Of a DNA stretch of 64,000 nucleotides, positions 1 to 13,700 are shown piece by piece. Positions within the stretch are counted from its first letter, which is position 1; each line of letters begins with the position of its first letter. Both the position numbers and the translations under genes were made by a program. Source of the DNA: Bagarius yarrelli (lineage: Eukaryota > Chordata > Actinopteri > Siluriformes > Sisoridae); assembly GCA_005784505.1 (NCBI GenBank), contig VCAZ01000003.1, positions 9,179,510 through 9,243,509 on the forward strand, read 5' to 3'. The notes under the pieces were generated by a model. That model made no database searches. It was not told the DNA's origin and saw only the letters and a list, made by a program, of their open reading frames with translations.

Positions 1-180
1 ATACACGTACTGGAAGCAGTGCAGCCGAAAGCATAAACTAAATGAAGAGAATAAACTGTTGGAAATGAATGAATACAAATTAATAAAACAACTATTAGAA
101 TTTAGGTTGTAAATGTAGTTTAGCTTCTGATAGTGTTTAGACAGCAGAGAAGACCCAGTTGGCCCTGACTGCACGCCACA
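1..180. repeat. Dispersed repeat, copy 1 of 2
   Basis: This stretch resembles 22122-22265 in robo4 intron 16. Shared blocks in the same order include the start (atacac.tactggaagc), 'gaagagaataaactgtt', 'agcttctgatagtgtt' and a 'ctgactgca.gccac' end. It is therefore an interspersed repeat, probably cut by the left window edge. I could not assign a family. Confidence 0.6.
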
Positions 181-1554
181 GGTATATTGTAATGTTAGGT
201 TGTTCTTTACTAAATGCACTGTATGTGTGGTCTCCAACCTTAATTTAGTAGGGAAGTTGTGAAGTTTAAGCTCAGCACAGGTCAGGCCTGTATCCCAGCA
301 TGGTTCTTGTGTAAGCAGTGAAGAGAATCAGCAAGCCTGGAGAGAGTGACACTGGGTCCGTCTATATGAGACTAATCGCTTTTTCCCTCCTGTTTGATTC
401 TGACCACTCAGCCACGATGATGTTTGAGCCCCATACTGTGTGAACAGGCAGGAACAAATTTCTGCTGGCTTTTTTGTGCCCAGGGCAAACTGGTTTGGCA
501 CTAAGGGGGTTGGGGTAGGGGGTGGCAGGAAAAAAATGACTCCTTTGTGCCTTTTTTATTCCTGCCCGTCTCCCCCTCAGCAATCAAAAGCCACAACATT
601 CCTGCTGTCAGATTAATTGATATGTTTGGGGTTCAAATAAAATGGCTTTCATTTACGGTAAAACAAATTCTACTCAACAAGTGAAAATGTTCCAGTTGCA
701 TTAGCGATTTCAGCTCGACGTTTTCATTGCCCCGAGATAAAAGGCGAGTTTAAAATCGAAAAATAGTCTGGAAATTCTGAATGGGTCACAACAAAAGCAG
801 CGCCTTTCATGCTAGTCAAGCCGTTAAAGCCATTGGGGAAGGTCAGTTTTGTTTGAAAACACTCCCTCCTGGCTTCTCTATAGCTTTTTGGAGTAAGTGG
901 TAAGAACGAAGTAACAGGAGCGTGTCTATTTGAGTAAAACGAAGGGTATTAGCATGATGCTTAATGTGTTCTTCCAGGCCATCGGATGTTTCAAGCGAAA
1001 CTTGGTTGTAAATTTGATCACTTGTAAAAAAAACTTAATTAACGGAACTGATGCTTATCAATAAAGAGCCCATCCTCCCTCCTTTTGCTTTGCATTGCCT
1101 ATCTAACTCGCCCACCCCTCCTGGCCCCACATCCCTGCCTTGTTCTCTATCTGTGGGACGTGCAGAACGAATGACACAGATGTTGTTGGAGGAGACAGCA
1201 CCCCGTCCCTCTCCTCCTTCTCCTCCTTGCTCCCAGCATGGGGTCTCAAACTTGTTTTTCAATCATTGTGTCCTTCAACTTCTTTCCCAAACAAGAACAG
1301 AAAGGGAGAGGGAGGGAAAACGAGGAAGAGTGCATGAGGGAGGGAAAGTGGAAAAGAAAAAAAAAAATCACTGGGTGAACTTAGGGAAAATTCTTTATTA
1401 CAATCCCCAAATAACTTAGGACAGGTCTTCTGGTAACGATCTTTAGCTTGGTTTGGGTTTGCCCTGCACTGGAAGGGCACACTAGGAAAAAACTAAGCAC
1501 TGAAAGAAAAGAACAGACAAGAGTTTTGCCAGCGTGAAACATTTCCAAGTGAAG
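181..1554. other. Non-coding upstream stretch
   Basis: I see no supportable gene. Open frames around 1035-1480 lie in purine/pyrimidine-biased sequence on both strands and show no domain or splice support. The segment just before 1555 would hold the promoter and 5' UTR of the candidate exon that follows, but I see no clear core promoter element. Confidence 0.5.
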
Positions 1555-1768
1555 ATGCAGATCACAGTTTGGCTGATATGGCTGGCATTCCTGTGCACCT
1601 TCTCGGCAAAAGCTTCAGGTCACTGCAAGTGCCAGTGCACATGTCAACCCGAGAACCAGCAGCTACAGGTGGCTAAAAGGTCAGAGAGGGTAGAAGGCAA
1701 AGGAAATGATCACCATCGCCTGGCACATGCACCTCCATCACGCAGAGGCAGGGGTCACCGCAGGAAAG
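1555..1768 (+). CDS. Candidate first coding exon, small secreted Cys-rich peptide (unknown)
   Basis: An ATG at 1555 opens 71 codons plus one base, ending at a good donor (gaaag|gtaaag, 1769). The predicted N-terminus is a signal peptide with hydrophobic core ITVWLIWLAFLCTF. A mature part with alternating cysteines (HCKCQCTC), a dibasic stretch (AKRSER) and a basic, His/Arg-rich end (RRGRGHRRKG) follows. I do not recognise the family. The donor is phase 1, like that of robo4 exon 1, so it could join robo4 exon 2 at 6621 as an alternative 5' exon. It could equally be exon 1 of a separate gene whose later exons I cannot find, or a chance frame. An alternative donor is possible near 1618. Confidence 0.4.
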
Positions 1769-3450
1769 GTAAAGTCCAAACCACAATCTATCAATTAACT
1801 GCTTTTAGTCAAAAGCTTCTGGTTTTTGACCAGAAAAATGTATTTAAGATATGCAATAAAAAGATTTAATGTTGCAGCTGTGTACTTTAAACAGTTTTCT
1901 ATCAGTGCACAGCTTAATTCGAAGATTGATAAATCTGTTATGCATGGATTACGTTCTGCTTGGTGGATTCTACTCCGGATAAATTCCATTTTCCAATCTT
2001 TGTTAAGCATGTCACGGATTCTGAGCTTTAAGGAGAACACTTTTTTCTATGTCGGCACGGGGGCTAGTGCGTGAAATCAATGCTACTTGTTTAAAAAAGT
2101 CTACCAATAGATTTCATGTTTTTTTTCCTCAAGTGACCTACAATAAAGACTTTGTGATGGCTACCATGGGTCAACTAAAACATTTATAGCTGTTTAGCAT
2201 TTGTTTTTCAAATTTAATGTATAAGTCATTTTTCTGTTTTGTTTGAATGGATAAACTCTGTGAAGATACTGCTATAAAACACAACATTATACCAAATAAA
2301 TCTGAAAATCAGCTAATAAAAGAGAAAACTAGGACAACTTTGTGCATAATGTGCTACAGGTGTTTCTTCTATTGACAAATATTCACTAGTAGAAATATCT
2401 ATATAATACTAATTATTATTATCATCATTTTAAAATCATAGAACTCTGTTAATTATTATATTATTATAAGAAATTATTTTTTTTCTAGATTATGTATTAA
2501 GGATAACATATAGATCATATGTTACATATATATATGATTCTTTTTATTCATCATTAATGTAATTAGGTTCTGGTTGTATAAAAAGGCAAGCAACATCTTG
2601 GTGTCAGTATAAAAGTTTCTATTATAAATAAATGCAGTCTATAGAGACAAACTGCTCTGAATATATTGTCCTCACATTAAACAGAAAAAGAATTTAAATA
2701 AAAGTGTTAATATATGGACCCCTTTTCTCTCGCCAAAGCTCCTGTGAAAATAAATCTTTCTTCAGTTCATTTGAAACTCTGAGCAATCCGCTGCTCTTTT
2801 GTTTTGTCTGAAGGCAGCTCGAAGTAGTGGTCATCAAGGCCATGATCCCTCATTAAACCCTTTTTTATTTAGTTCTTTCTTAAAAGCAGTTGAGCGGCTA
2901 GTGCATTTTTTTTCTCTGACACTATTTGTGCTTTCTACACTTCATCCCTTTTTTTTACTCTTCTATATCCCTTTGATCTTCAGAGAAACCAGATTTACAC
3001 TTAAAAATAATTATGGGTTAAAGTTAACACATACTTTGGCTGACTTAAATATATTTTTTACTGAAGTTGTCACACAAAATTTAACTAATCACTATTGAGT
3101 GTAAATTATGGACACTGTTTAAAATGCAATACATCTAATAAAGTTGCATTTTAATAAATAAATTCACTGCCTTTTAAGTTTATGAAATACTGCCTCATTA
3201 TTTACCACATATAAGACACTAGGGAACTTTTTCTTCTTCTTATTATTATTATTATCATTATTAATATTTATATTACTATTATTATTGTTTTTGTTGTGAA
3301 TAGTAGTGGTAGTAGTAGAAGTATTAATTAATATCAATATTAATAAATGATTAAAATTACTAGAATTCATTAATTATATAATATTAATTGTTGTGTCTTA
3401 AAGACCTCCTTTTTGTAACAACTTAAAAATGCAAAGCCTACAGCAACTGT

Positions 3451-3516
<66 letters not shown>

Positions 3517-4672
3517 TCTCAGTCTGTATCAGCGTTCAGGGAACCGGAGGTATTTCCATGTATTGTATTGGTACTGAGACTTTCTGCTTTCCTGTTTTTG
3601 CTAAATCACACGGCTGTTTCACATTCAAAACCATGATAATAACAAATTCGTAGGTACCTGCTATAAAATCACTCAGCTATAGTTTATAGTGAAAATAAAT
3701 TGTTAAAAATAAGTTTAGTTTGGGAACTTTAAAGACAGCATCTGTGTTAAAATATTATACAGTAGATATGGTTTATTTTACTAAGCCCATAACAATCAAA
3801 CAGTATTAAAATCTGATTTGTTTGGACTTTTGTTGACAAGGTCACTTTATTAAACTAATGTTTTAATGTCATAAGAATTTTGCAACATTACATTTTAAAC
3901 TCTACATTTCTGAGGGGAAATTTGAAGACATAAACCAAATAAAATCCATTTATCAGTCAGTCTTTAAGTGACAAATGTGTTAACTGTGTTTCTTTATACA
4001 TTATATATTTGTTATGTATATAGATAACCAGTGGCTTAATCATTTTAAAAATAAGTTATTCATCGAAGTTAAATAAATGTCAACAGGAGCAAATTAGCCT
4101 GAATATATCCTGTTAAATCATTTCATAAGCAAGTCATAAGCTGTTTTTTTCCAAGTCTTTCAGCTGGTTTCTGGTGCGCAGATACTGTAGATAGGCCATG
4201 TATAAATGCCCCAACATCAAAACTAGGTCTAGCAAAAAGTTTACACTACTTTCTCACGTATTTTTGCTTCTGTCCATGTTTTTAATTTGAAGAAAAAGAC
4301 GATGACAAGACAAGATGGACATTACTAAACCCTTTAGTAATTCTGTGGTGTTGGTAGGCGCCAAGTTTGTGATGTCACTTGACTATTATTGTGTGGGAAG
4401 TGTCCCAGATTCGGAGAGCGCTATCATTAACATAGAATGCGTGCTTACGTGTGTGTGTGAGTGAGTGTGTGTGTGTGTGTGTGTATGTAAAAGAGAAAGA
4501 GAGAGATTTGCTTTTCTATTCCTTATTTAAGTATAATGTAATATCCGCTAAAGTTGGATCAACTTTATTTATTTATGGAACATTAACACATACTGATACT
4601 GAAAATACTGCGATGCGTTAAAACTGCGCCAAACTTCATTGGTCTGATTAACCCGGGAAGAGATCAGCGCCG
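1769..4672. other. robo4 upstream region
   Basis: This is AT-rich sequence without a recognisable exon. It holds the (GT)n microsatellite at 3455-3515 and a shorter interrupted GT run at about 4448-4485. The robo4 promoter and 5' UTR must lie near the right end. An ETS-like core (gggaag) occurs at about 4396 and again just before the ATG, which would suit an endothelial gene, but such cores are common by chance. Confidence 0.4.
3455..3515. repeat. (GT)n microsatellite
   Basis: About 30 uninterrupted GT units. It is a likely length-polymorphic locus 1.1 kb upstream of the robo4 start codon. Confidence 0.95.
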
Positions 4673-4718
4673 ATGTTTCGGATTTACCTGATTACTGCGG
4701 TGGTTCATTGCCTTCATG
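4673..4718 (+). CDS. robo4: robo4 exon 1: start codon and signal peptide
   Basis: Encodes MFRIYLITAVVHCLH, a compact signal peptide, and ends in phase 1 at cttcatg|gtgagc. Joining to 6621 completes a Gly and gives SRLHSDQ as the likely mature start. The short hydrophobic core and correct phase are the reasons for choosing this start. Confidence 0.85.
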
Positions 4719-7700
4719 GTGAGCAGAGTTTATTTCAATTTATTTATACTTTATTGTTTAAGCTTTGACATAATTTATTAGTAAGTCTTTATAACGTATA
4801 CATTTATTATAACGACTGTGATGCAATTTAGATCCAGTATAATCACATTTTTAATTTAGTTTTGTATGTAATGTATAGTATACTAACATGCATAGAATTG
4901 ATTGATTGATTGATTGGTTAATTGAATGATTCATTCATTCATTCATTCATTAAATGTAATGAGTGGGTCAGTATAAGGTTATAGGGTTAGTAGATCACTT
5001 GCTTTTAATATTTATGTTACAGATTGTGTTGGTAAACTCAAACGTTTCTGTATGTCTATTATATAACCTGTTTTTTTTTTTAATTAATACTTTAATTCAC
5101 TCCTGTTCAATCCAATATTTCTCTATCTTTCTAAAAACCTGAATGACATAAATACATAAATACAGATCATGTTTTTAGCTCATTTCTGCTTTTACAGGCA
5201 ATTTCCTTCAATAAAACAATAGAAAGTTTTAATAGTTGATGACAGTCTTGCCAAGAATGTATCACATTCCAGTCTACATTGTTGAGCTGCTTGCACGTTT
5301 GGAGTAATCTAAAGTGGGGGGAAATTAACATACAGGATACGTTTAGTCAGAATCCTGCCGCCAGGAAAATCTGAACATATCACATCAGTTTTCAGGTCCT
5401 TACACTGACATTTAGGATTGATTTTAGAGTACTGTTACTCATTTATAGATCACTTAATGGCCTATAGGACCTACATACATTTCAGATATGCTCACTAAAT
5501 ATAAACCAGATCAGATCACTCAGATCATTAGGATCAAGTCTGTTACACATCCAGAAGATTCACTTTAAAAAAGGATGAATCTGCGTTTAGCTATTATGCA
5601 GCCTGCATTTGGAACCATCTCCCAGAAGAGATCAGATGTGTTAAATCGGTAGCCATCTTTAAATCCAGACACAAAACACATCTGTTAATTCGGCATTTAC
5701 CGAACAAGCATTGTGCTACTTTCCAACTGACTATAAACGTTTTTTATTCTTAACTGTTTTCATTCATTTTAAAAATTCATTTTATATGAAGCAATTTAAA
5801 TCACCACTGTGTATAAAATGCCTTACAAATGTTCACTTTATACACATTTAATATATGTTTAAGTAAAAATTAGTACACTTCTAAGACTTTACCTTATCAC
5901 ACAAGTTATCTAGGAAATAGTAACCAAACTCAGTCAAGTGTGTTGCTTTGTTTCAAGAAGGCTCTCCCATAATGACGTGAATGGCATGTTTTGGTGTTGG
6001 GTATAAAGGGGTCATTGTAAAAAGCCAGTAATAGTAGTGTCTGCGCTGGAGGGTTCGGTGCACAGGTGATGGATATCCTGTTAGGTCCTGATTGTGTTTG
6101 TAAGTAAAGGCCTTTTGTTCATCCCAAACAACCACTGCTTTTCAAATCCTAACAGGAAACGCATTTCCTCATTTTGCACACCCAGTGGTCTTCAAAAGCA
6201 GCCATATGACACAAGAGTTATGGTGCCATCCAAGAATAGAAGTTGTATATTTATGTTAGTTTCAGGGAAGCATTGTCAGTTGACCTCCTCCAAAGATGCG
6301 TTTATGTTTAAAGGAAGATTTTTTGGATTCCATTTAACTTTTAAAAACTTATGTAATTCCTAAGAAGACACTTAGACAGTATGTGTTAGTAGTCTTGCTC
6401 AAAAGACCAGAGCTGGAAGTATAGCTTTGGTAAAATGTATACATCTAATTTTAATTACACAAGCACAAAATATACCAAATAAGATCAAACATAGCAATGA
6501 TATTTTTCCTTTTAATTTTATTTCCTGACACCTTGAGCTAGATTAGATTAGATTTTCTATAAAATGTAATTTGAAAGCTGAAAAGGCATTAATCTTCATT
6601 GCTTCTCATGTTTTTTCAAGGTTCAAGGCTGCATTCTGACCAAGTTTCTCCCTGGATAGTCCATCACCCATCTGATGTGGTGGTGCGTGTGGGGAGTCCT
6701 GCTACGCTTTCCTGCCGAGCTGAAGGAACCCCGGAACCGTCTATCAAATGGTTTCGCAATGGCGTCCCTTTGGAACCTGAGAAGATGGAAGGCCAGTCAC
6801 GACCCATCATCCTGCCTGAGGGTAGCCTCTTTTTTCTCAGTGTGGTAACTGGAAAGAAGAGCCAGTCTCATGAAGCAGTGTATTCCTGCGTAGCTCAAAA
6901 CAGTGCAGGCACTGCGATTAGCAGGAACGCCTCTCTGCATATTGCAGGTAAAAAAAGTCTGTTGCTTTATTAATATTGAATATTTTATGGCATATCGTCT
7001 ATTTGTTTTTTGTGCTTTGTGACCTGAAAATGCAACAATCGTATTAAACCTATAGAACACACTCTTTTACTATGATGCCTTATTGCCCCAGGGCTTTTGT
7101 ATCCCATCTCTACGTGTTTAATAGAGACAGACAGAAATCGATGAGGTGGCACAGTATCACTTACTATTCAAACAGGCTGTAAGTCCTAAGGCCGGAATTG
7201 GCCAGAGGATGTGGGAGCTCCAGAAGATTGCCAGGGAAGATTAGTCGGGGTCAGGTGTCAAAGTTTGCCCTTCTCACTTAGACAAACACTGCGGTAATTG
7301 AGCAGTAACATCACTTTGTGTTAAAAGCTCAAACACACAGCTGCTCACTGCATTCCACATTAAAGAGTCGACTTCAGAGCAGTGTTTGCTGACTTCATTT
7401 GGGGCCAATGAAGTGCAGTAAATCTTTATATTCTATGAGAAAATTCTACATTAGTAACTATAAAAACAAGAGCATTATACACTGTAAAGGAACTGTAAAG
7501 GGTTTAAATGTATTTTTGTGTTTTATATATTTTGTGAAAGATTTAGGACCAAGAAATGTCTGAACATTATGATAGGCTTCTTTTTACCTGCCTGTCAACA
7601 TATGTATGTGCAAACCTCTTCGTTCAGGAGGCGTGGCTTTGGATGATGAGGGTGGGGTGTACGCCCTCGGTGCTATCAGGCTACAATTATAATTTTCCAT

Positions 7701-10700
7701 TATATCCTACTGCACCTTTAAGCTCTTTATATTGTAATAGATGGTTTAGTTTTCGACCAAAGATATCTGATATCTTGTAGGTGCCTTTAATTTAATTTAG
7801 AGGTAACACTGTATACCTAAAATACATGTGTTTCTTTATAAAGTAAGGCACACTAATGAGGTTGTTTTGATTTGAAGCACTGCGTGAAGAGTTTCGCTTG
7901 CAGCCCAGTGATGTGGAGGTAGCTGCAGGAGAGGTGGCAGTGATGAACTGTAGCCCACCAGTGGGACATCCCGAACCTAACATCACCTGGAGGAAAGATG
8001 GCGTCCTCATTAACAACACAGACGAACACTACACTGTGAGACTCGGTTTGCAGTTTTGGTCAAAGCAAAGACTGTTTGTGTCCTTAAAGTCAGCCAATGA
8101 ATGGAAGTTACATACAGACAAATGCTGCCGTGTTAAATTTCCTGTTAAAGTTATATAAGTGCAGCAGAGCAAAGCTATTCTGGTGATTATGCCAAATTCC
8201 TGTCATTCTTTATTGCTCAGGAGCTCAATGGAAAGCTGATAATAGCTCCAGCCAGGAAGCAGGACTCAGGAGTTTACATTTGTGTGGCTGCTAATATTGT
8301 TGGAGTCAGAGAAAGCAGACCAGCCAAGTTAACTGTACTGGGTGAGTCTTTTGCTATACTATTTTAATAAAAATAATTTTTTTCAGGAATAAATCGATTT
8401 TTTTTTTTTTTTATCATTTTCATTTCATGCATGTAAAACCGTGTCTATTTTAGTATTTAAGTAAATAAATATTTAAATAAGCCATAGTACAAATATTATT
8501 ATCCACTTTAAACATTCTCTGTTGACCAGGTTGTTAAAGATTTAGTTTGGGGTTTATAGGACAGGGTGTGAATGTTAGATATTAGCTGAATATAAATGTT
8601 AAACTGTATGAAGTGTCATAGGTTTATAATTATATCTTTTATCATGTGGTCACTTGATTCCTTATATGTTGATATTTCAGAAGAACATTTTATCCAGACA
8701 GCATGGTTAAATAGTATGCAAATTAACTATATTTTTTATATGCTGGTTAAGTGTAACTACTTAATGACCTGTAGATAGTCAACTACTGTCTTCCTGTAGA
8801 GTTTATAGCCAATACCGAATACATTTTATCTGCTGTGTTAAGAGGCACGTTAATTGTAGTACTTTCATGTCACACTACTGGAATAGGAAAGTTGTTTTTC
8901 TCATTGTAAAAGGAAAAAACTAATAAATTCGACTAAAATTATAAAATAAACAGTTTGAGAAAGTTTTTGCAGAAATGAGCGATTACTCCTACCGAATAAC
9001 TTTACAAACACCAGCTATATTAACCAAACAGAAGTTTATTCTTGAACTCTTTTATGTTTGTTGACAGTGTTAATATTAGTATTCGTTTGCATTCTTGATG
9101 TCACCTTAATGTTTTTATGTCTTTTCTATAATTAGAGAGAAATCTATCAGTATCAGTAAAGTAGGTGAAAGAGCACTAAAGTACAGATATTTAAAATGCT
9201 ATAAATTATTGTACAGTACAAAATGACTGAGGATGAGATAATAGTGAAAGAACCGTCAGCATACAGCCAATAGTATTGATTATATAGATGGAGGAAAAAT
9301 CTTTTGTCATATCAGATGTGTTACTATTTCAACAAAATAGCATCTGATATTAGCACCAAATTGTCTCAGACCCAGATTTATTTATTACTGTATTGTATGC
9401 TTATAAATTTGAATATTAATTTATTTATTAAAGCAGGCCATTAAAATAACCATTTGTGTTGTTGCTCTCCAGAGAAGCCAGTGTTACTCAGTAAACCTGA
9501 GGATGTTACAGTGAACTTGGGCGAGTCAGCACATTTTTTTTGTGAGGCTAAGGGTGACCCGATGCCCATGGTGGAATGGAGCAGAGAACAGGGGCCGTTA
9601 CCCAGTGGCAGGTTAGCGAAATTACATTTATTTATACCCACAGCTGGTGGTTTTTAATGTAAAACTTTTTTAAACACCTTAGTGTCCAGCTGGGTCTACC
9701 ACAGGGACAGTAAGTGCATTGTGGGTAAAGTTTCAGATCTACACGGATGCTAAGGAAGTACCCTTATGTTATGTAATAGGTCTTAGTGGTCATAAGTGTT
9801 GTTTCTCTCTTGTGGCATGGTTTCAGGTATTTAGTGAATCCGGACCAGAGTCTTCAGATTCACTATGTGACGTTACAGGATGCAGGAAGGTACACTTGTA
9901 CTGCCGCCAACGATGTAGGCGAGACTAAAGCAAGTGCTCAACTCTTTGTGGAAGGTAAAAGATTAGTGCTTAGCATAAACCATCTTCTCTTTGCATGAGA
10001 TCATATGTCATGTAAATAAAGTACACTTTCTATTTGTTAATATTTACAATAAATCTATCCAAATAGGTTCTACTGGTATATCTTTCTTAGACCAGAGGAA
10101 AAAAGTGTCATCATTTTTTTTTTTTTGTTTTGTGTGATTTCCTATTGATTTCTGGTTAAATGTACAATTTTAAACGTGGTAAAAAAATATTTTAGGGATG
10201 TTAAATTTTACAGCATGTTGACTGTAGTGAACAGAAACATTTTGGTTAAAAAAAAAAGACATTTTAGTTTAATACATGCTTGTTTCTATGGCGGTCATAT
10301 TTGTTGCAGTAGAAGAACTAGTTCTTGTATCACAGCCAATCAAAAGGCACATCACTAGAAAGTCTGGATGTCCAGATGTCATCTGTAAAATACAGAAGAA
10401 ATTGATGAGAATAGCTAAAAGAATTCACCGTTCAAATTTAACATTTATAAAAACAAAAGTGTGGATAGACTCGGGAGGATATGTATTAATTTGGAAAGAC
10501 ATTTGAGTTCGAAATTAAATAATAAACATAAAGCATGTTATTAGAACTTCATCTTTTATTTCCTGAAACATAAATCTGGAAATGCTGACTTACAACTTGG
10601 AACATTTGGTGGCAGACCACCCAATTCTTTTAGGTTGAGGATTTATCCTTTTTAGAAACAAATGTGGTCTTTACAGGCAAAACCGGGGATAAAACCAAGA

Positions 10701-13700
10701 ATATATGTAAGATTTACTAATCATAAAGTTTTGAAGATTTTAATAGAGCTATTACTTAAACGGTCTAATAGAAAAACAACCAGGCAGAACGTTAAAGCTG
10801 TTGCTGTGTTTGATCCATAAAAATGGTCTGGGTTCTAAGTTGTTTTTTTACCAGTTCAAATTTTGATTTATCCTATAATATTATTTTTTATATATACCGT
10901 ACAGTAGTCTCTGTCAGTATTTCTGTGTTTGTAGGTTTATTATGATATATTTAAATAATTTTAATTTAGATTTAGATTTTTTTTTTGTAATACGAGTAGC
11001 ATTACTTCTAATGTTTTATTTGTCTGACAGAAAAATTACATGCCATTTAGGACCTAATGCATTTGTATGGTAAATATTTATCTTATTTAAATTCAACTGT
11101 AAGGTACAATTGTAGAAAGGTAATCAGTTAAAGCTGTGTGCAAGATGCACGAATTATATCACAGAATACATATCTAAATATTCGGTATTTGTTAGCTCTG
11201 CTAACAGGGTATTGCACTTAAAGGATAAATGTAACATAAATTAAAAAAATAATGAACAAATAAAATGAAAAGTAATTAACAGTAGTATTTCCTTATCCTG
11301 TGACACTACTGATGCTCCAGCTCCAGATAACAGTAACCAGAGGGACCTACATAAAGAATTGTCTGCTCTGCGCATCAGCCTGGAGAACGTCACTGTTCTT
11401 AGAGCTGCATCTAATGTCTCACAAGTCACATGGAAGGTAATTTGGACATGATGTTACTTAATATACTGTCATCATCTCAGCTGAAGTGTGGTCTAAGTAG
11501 ATTAGAAGAACCTGATTTATTTCTATAGAGTATGTGTATGTTGAAAATGCTCTTTTTTTCTCTTTTTTCTAGCTTCAGTCCTTATCTGAACAACTACATT
11601 ACCTGGATGGATTTGAGGTGCTGTATCGCTCTCTCTTGCCGGCCAGTTCGGAGTGGACAGGACAGAAAGTGATGCACCCTGCAGTCCAGACTCATATTGG
11701 TCCCCTAAAACGGGGCTACAAATATGAGTTCAAAGTCCGGCCTTATGGGAGCGATCTTTACGGGAGAGAGAGTAACACAAGACACTTGAGAATCCCAGAG
11801 ACTGGTAGGTACCCAGAATGGGTTTAATGGCACACTGATATAGAGTTTTAGGTTTAGAGTTTTGATAAGTACCTTTGGAGGTCAATAATAAAAAATGGTG
11901 TTTAATTGTATTATTAATTCGTTAATTTAGCTGCACAAAAGGTTTTGTGATTTCTGCGTTTATTTCTGTCCATTGGACTACTGAAAAGTATGAACATGTA
12001 CAGCAGTCGATACTCAGTCGAGGCTCCGTTTGCATGAATTACTGCAGGTGTGGTGTGGCATTGAAGCAATTATCAGTCTGTGGCACTGCTGAGGTGTCAT
12101 GGAAGCCCAGGTTGCTCTGATAGCGGTTTCAACTCTTCTGCATTGTTGGGTCTGGTCTCTAACATCATCTTTTCACAATACCCTATAGATTCTCTATGAG
12201 CTTCAGGTCGGGTGAGTTTGCTGACCAATCAAGCCCAGGAATCCCATGGTCCTTAATTTTGGCAATGTGGGCAGTATAAGTGCCTTTGGCAGTGTAGTTC
12301 ATGCAAACAAAGCTGTGACCAAATATTAAATGCTGTACATGCCCATGTTAAAATTAATTTTTGTTTATTATAAGTAATATTCTAATTTTCTGAGCTTCTG
12401 AATTTGGGGTTTTTATTAGCTGTATGCTATAATCATTAAAATAATGAAGGTGTTCATCTGTAAACTGGAGAGAAAGTGACAGGACTGAATTTATTAGTTG
12501 CTTAATATGAACCAGTAAACTTTACCCAGTGAGTACCAATTGAGGTCAAATTTAGTTTTTAGGACGAAAAAAGAACTGAGAAGTTATTTATCTTCTTTAT
12601 TTAAGTAGACTTAGTAGTATATATCAAGTAGTATATATTATATATAAAGGTTAACTCAATGATTAAATCGATGTTACGCACCCTCTCGCAGCCCTGCACC
12701 ACTAGATTTCCTACGTCCCCTGGATATTTTTAAATGCCCACCGGGGGGTGCTACAACCCCGTTGAGAATCACTATAGTAGATAAAGAAAGTGTTTTCTAG
12801 GATGTTTTATTGCTTTTCTAAAAAAAAAAAAAAAGTAATCGATATATCAAATGTTCCCAGTTCCCAGTGCTCCTCCTCAGGATGTGTCTATAACAATGCC
12901 TGCTGAACACAATGACACGGCTGAGCTGAGCTGGGAGCCACCGCCTCATGAGGCTCACAATGGGATTATTCAAGGATACCAGGTAATGCACGCACCCGCA
13001 CGCTGTGTAACTGTCATGATCAGGAAGACTAATTTTAGTAATAATGCTTTTCCTGTGCTTAACACTTACCGTAATAATACTTACCAACTTTTGTGATTTA
13101 AAATACGTATTGCAAAAACAAATTAACTGAGTCAGGCAGCTAAGGTCAAGAATAGAGTACTGATAATATTACTTCAATTTTACAGTCATAAATACAGTAG
13201 AATATTTTATTCACTGGAGGATCTTGTGTTTCTGTGAATTTGTGTTCAGTTCTGCCTAATAATTAACTAATGGTTAAATATATTAAATATAACAGATTAG
13301 ACGTGCTCATTTTGCTTTTTTCACTTCTCAGGGCTACAACATAGTTTAAAGATTTCAATGTCAATATATTCTTTTTTTTGTCAGAGACATTATTAAAATT
13401 ATAATTTTAAAATATTATTAAAGTTTAAAAAAATTGAAAAAAAAAAAAACTATACCGAATACTAATATTAATTAAAATATTGGCAGTATATCTAATCTAA
13501 TCTTTTAAAGAATTTAGTGGACTAGCATATAGCAGATTTATTTTACAAGCATAATTCAAATAATCCAACTCTAATCTTATTATTTAATGTGTCCTGTAAT
13601 AGTTAAATGTTAGGGTCTTGGTACTTTAGTATTCAGCATGATTGGAGATTCAATACCTCCCTGTGTGTGGAGTTTGCATGTTGTTGCTGTGCTTCAGGTA

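Noticed and set aside
1051..1419. 122-codon + strand frame and overlapping minus-strand frames
   Set aside because: Overlapping open frames on both strands in purine/pyrimidine-biased sequence, without conserved features.
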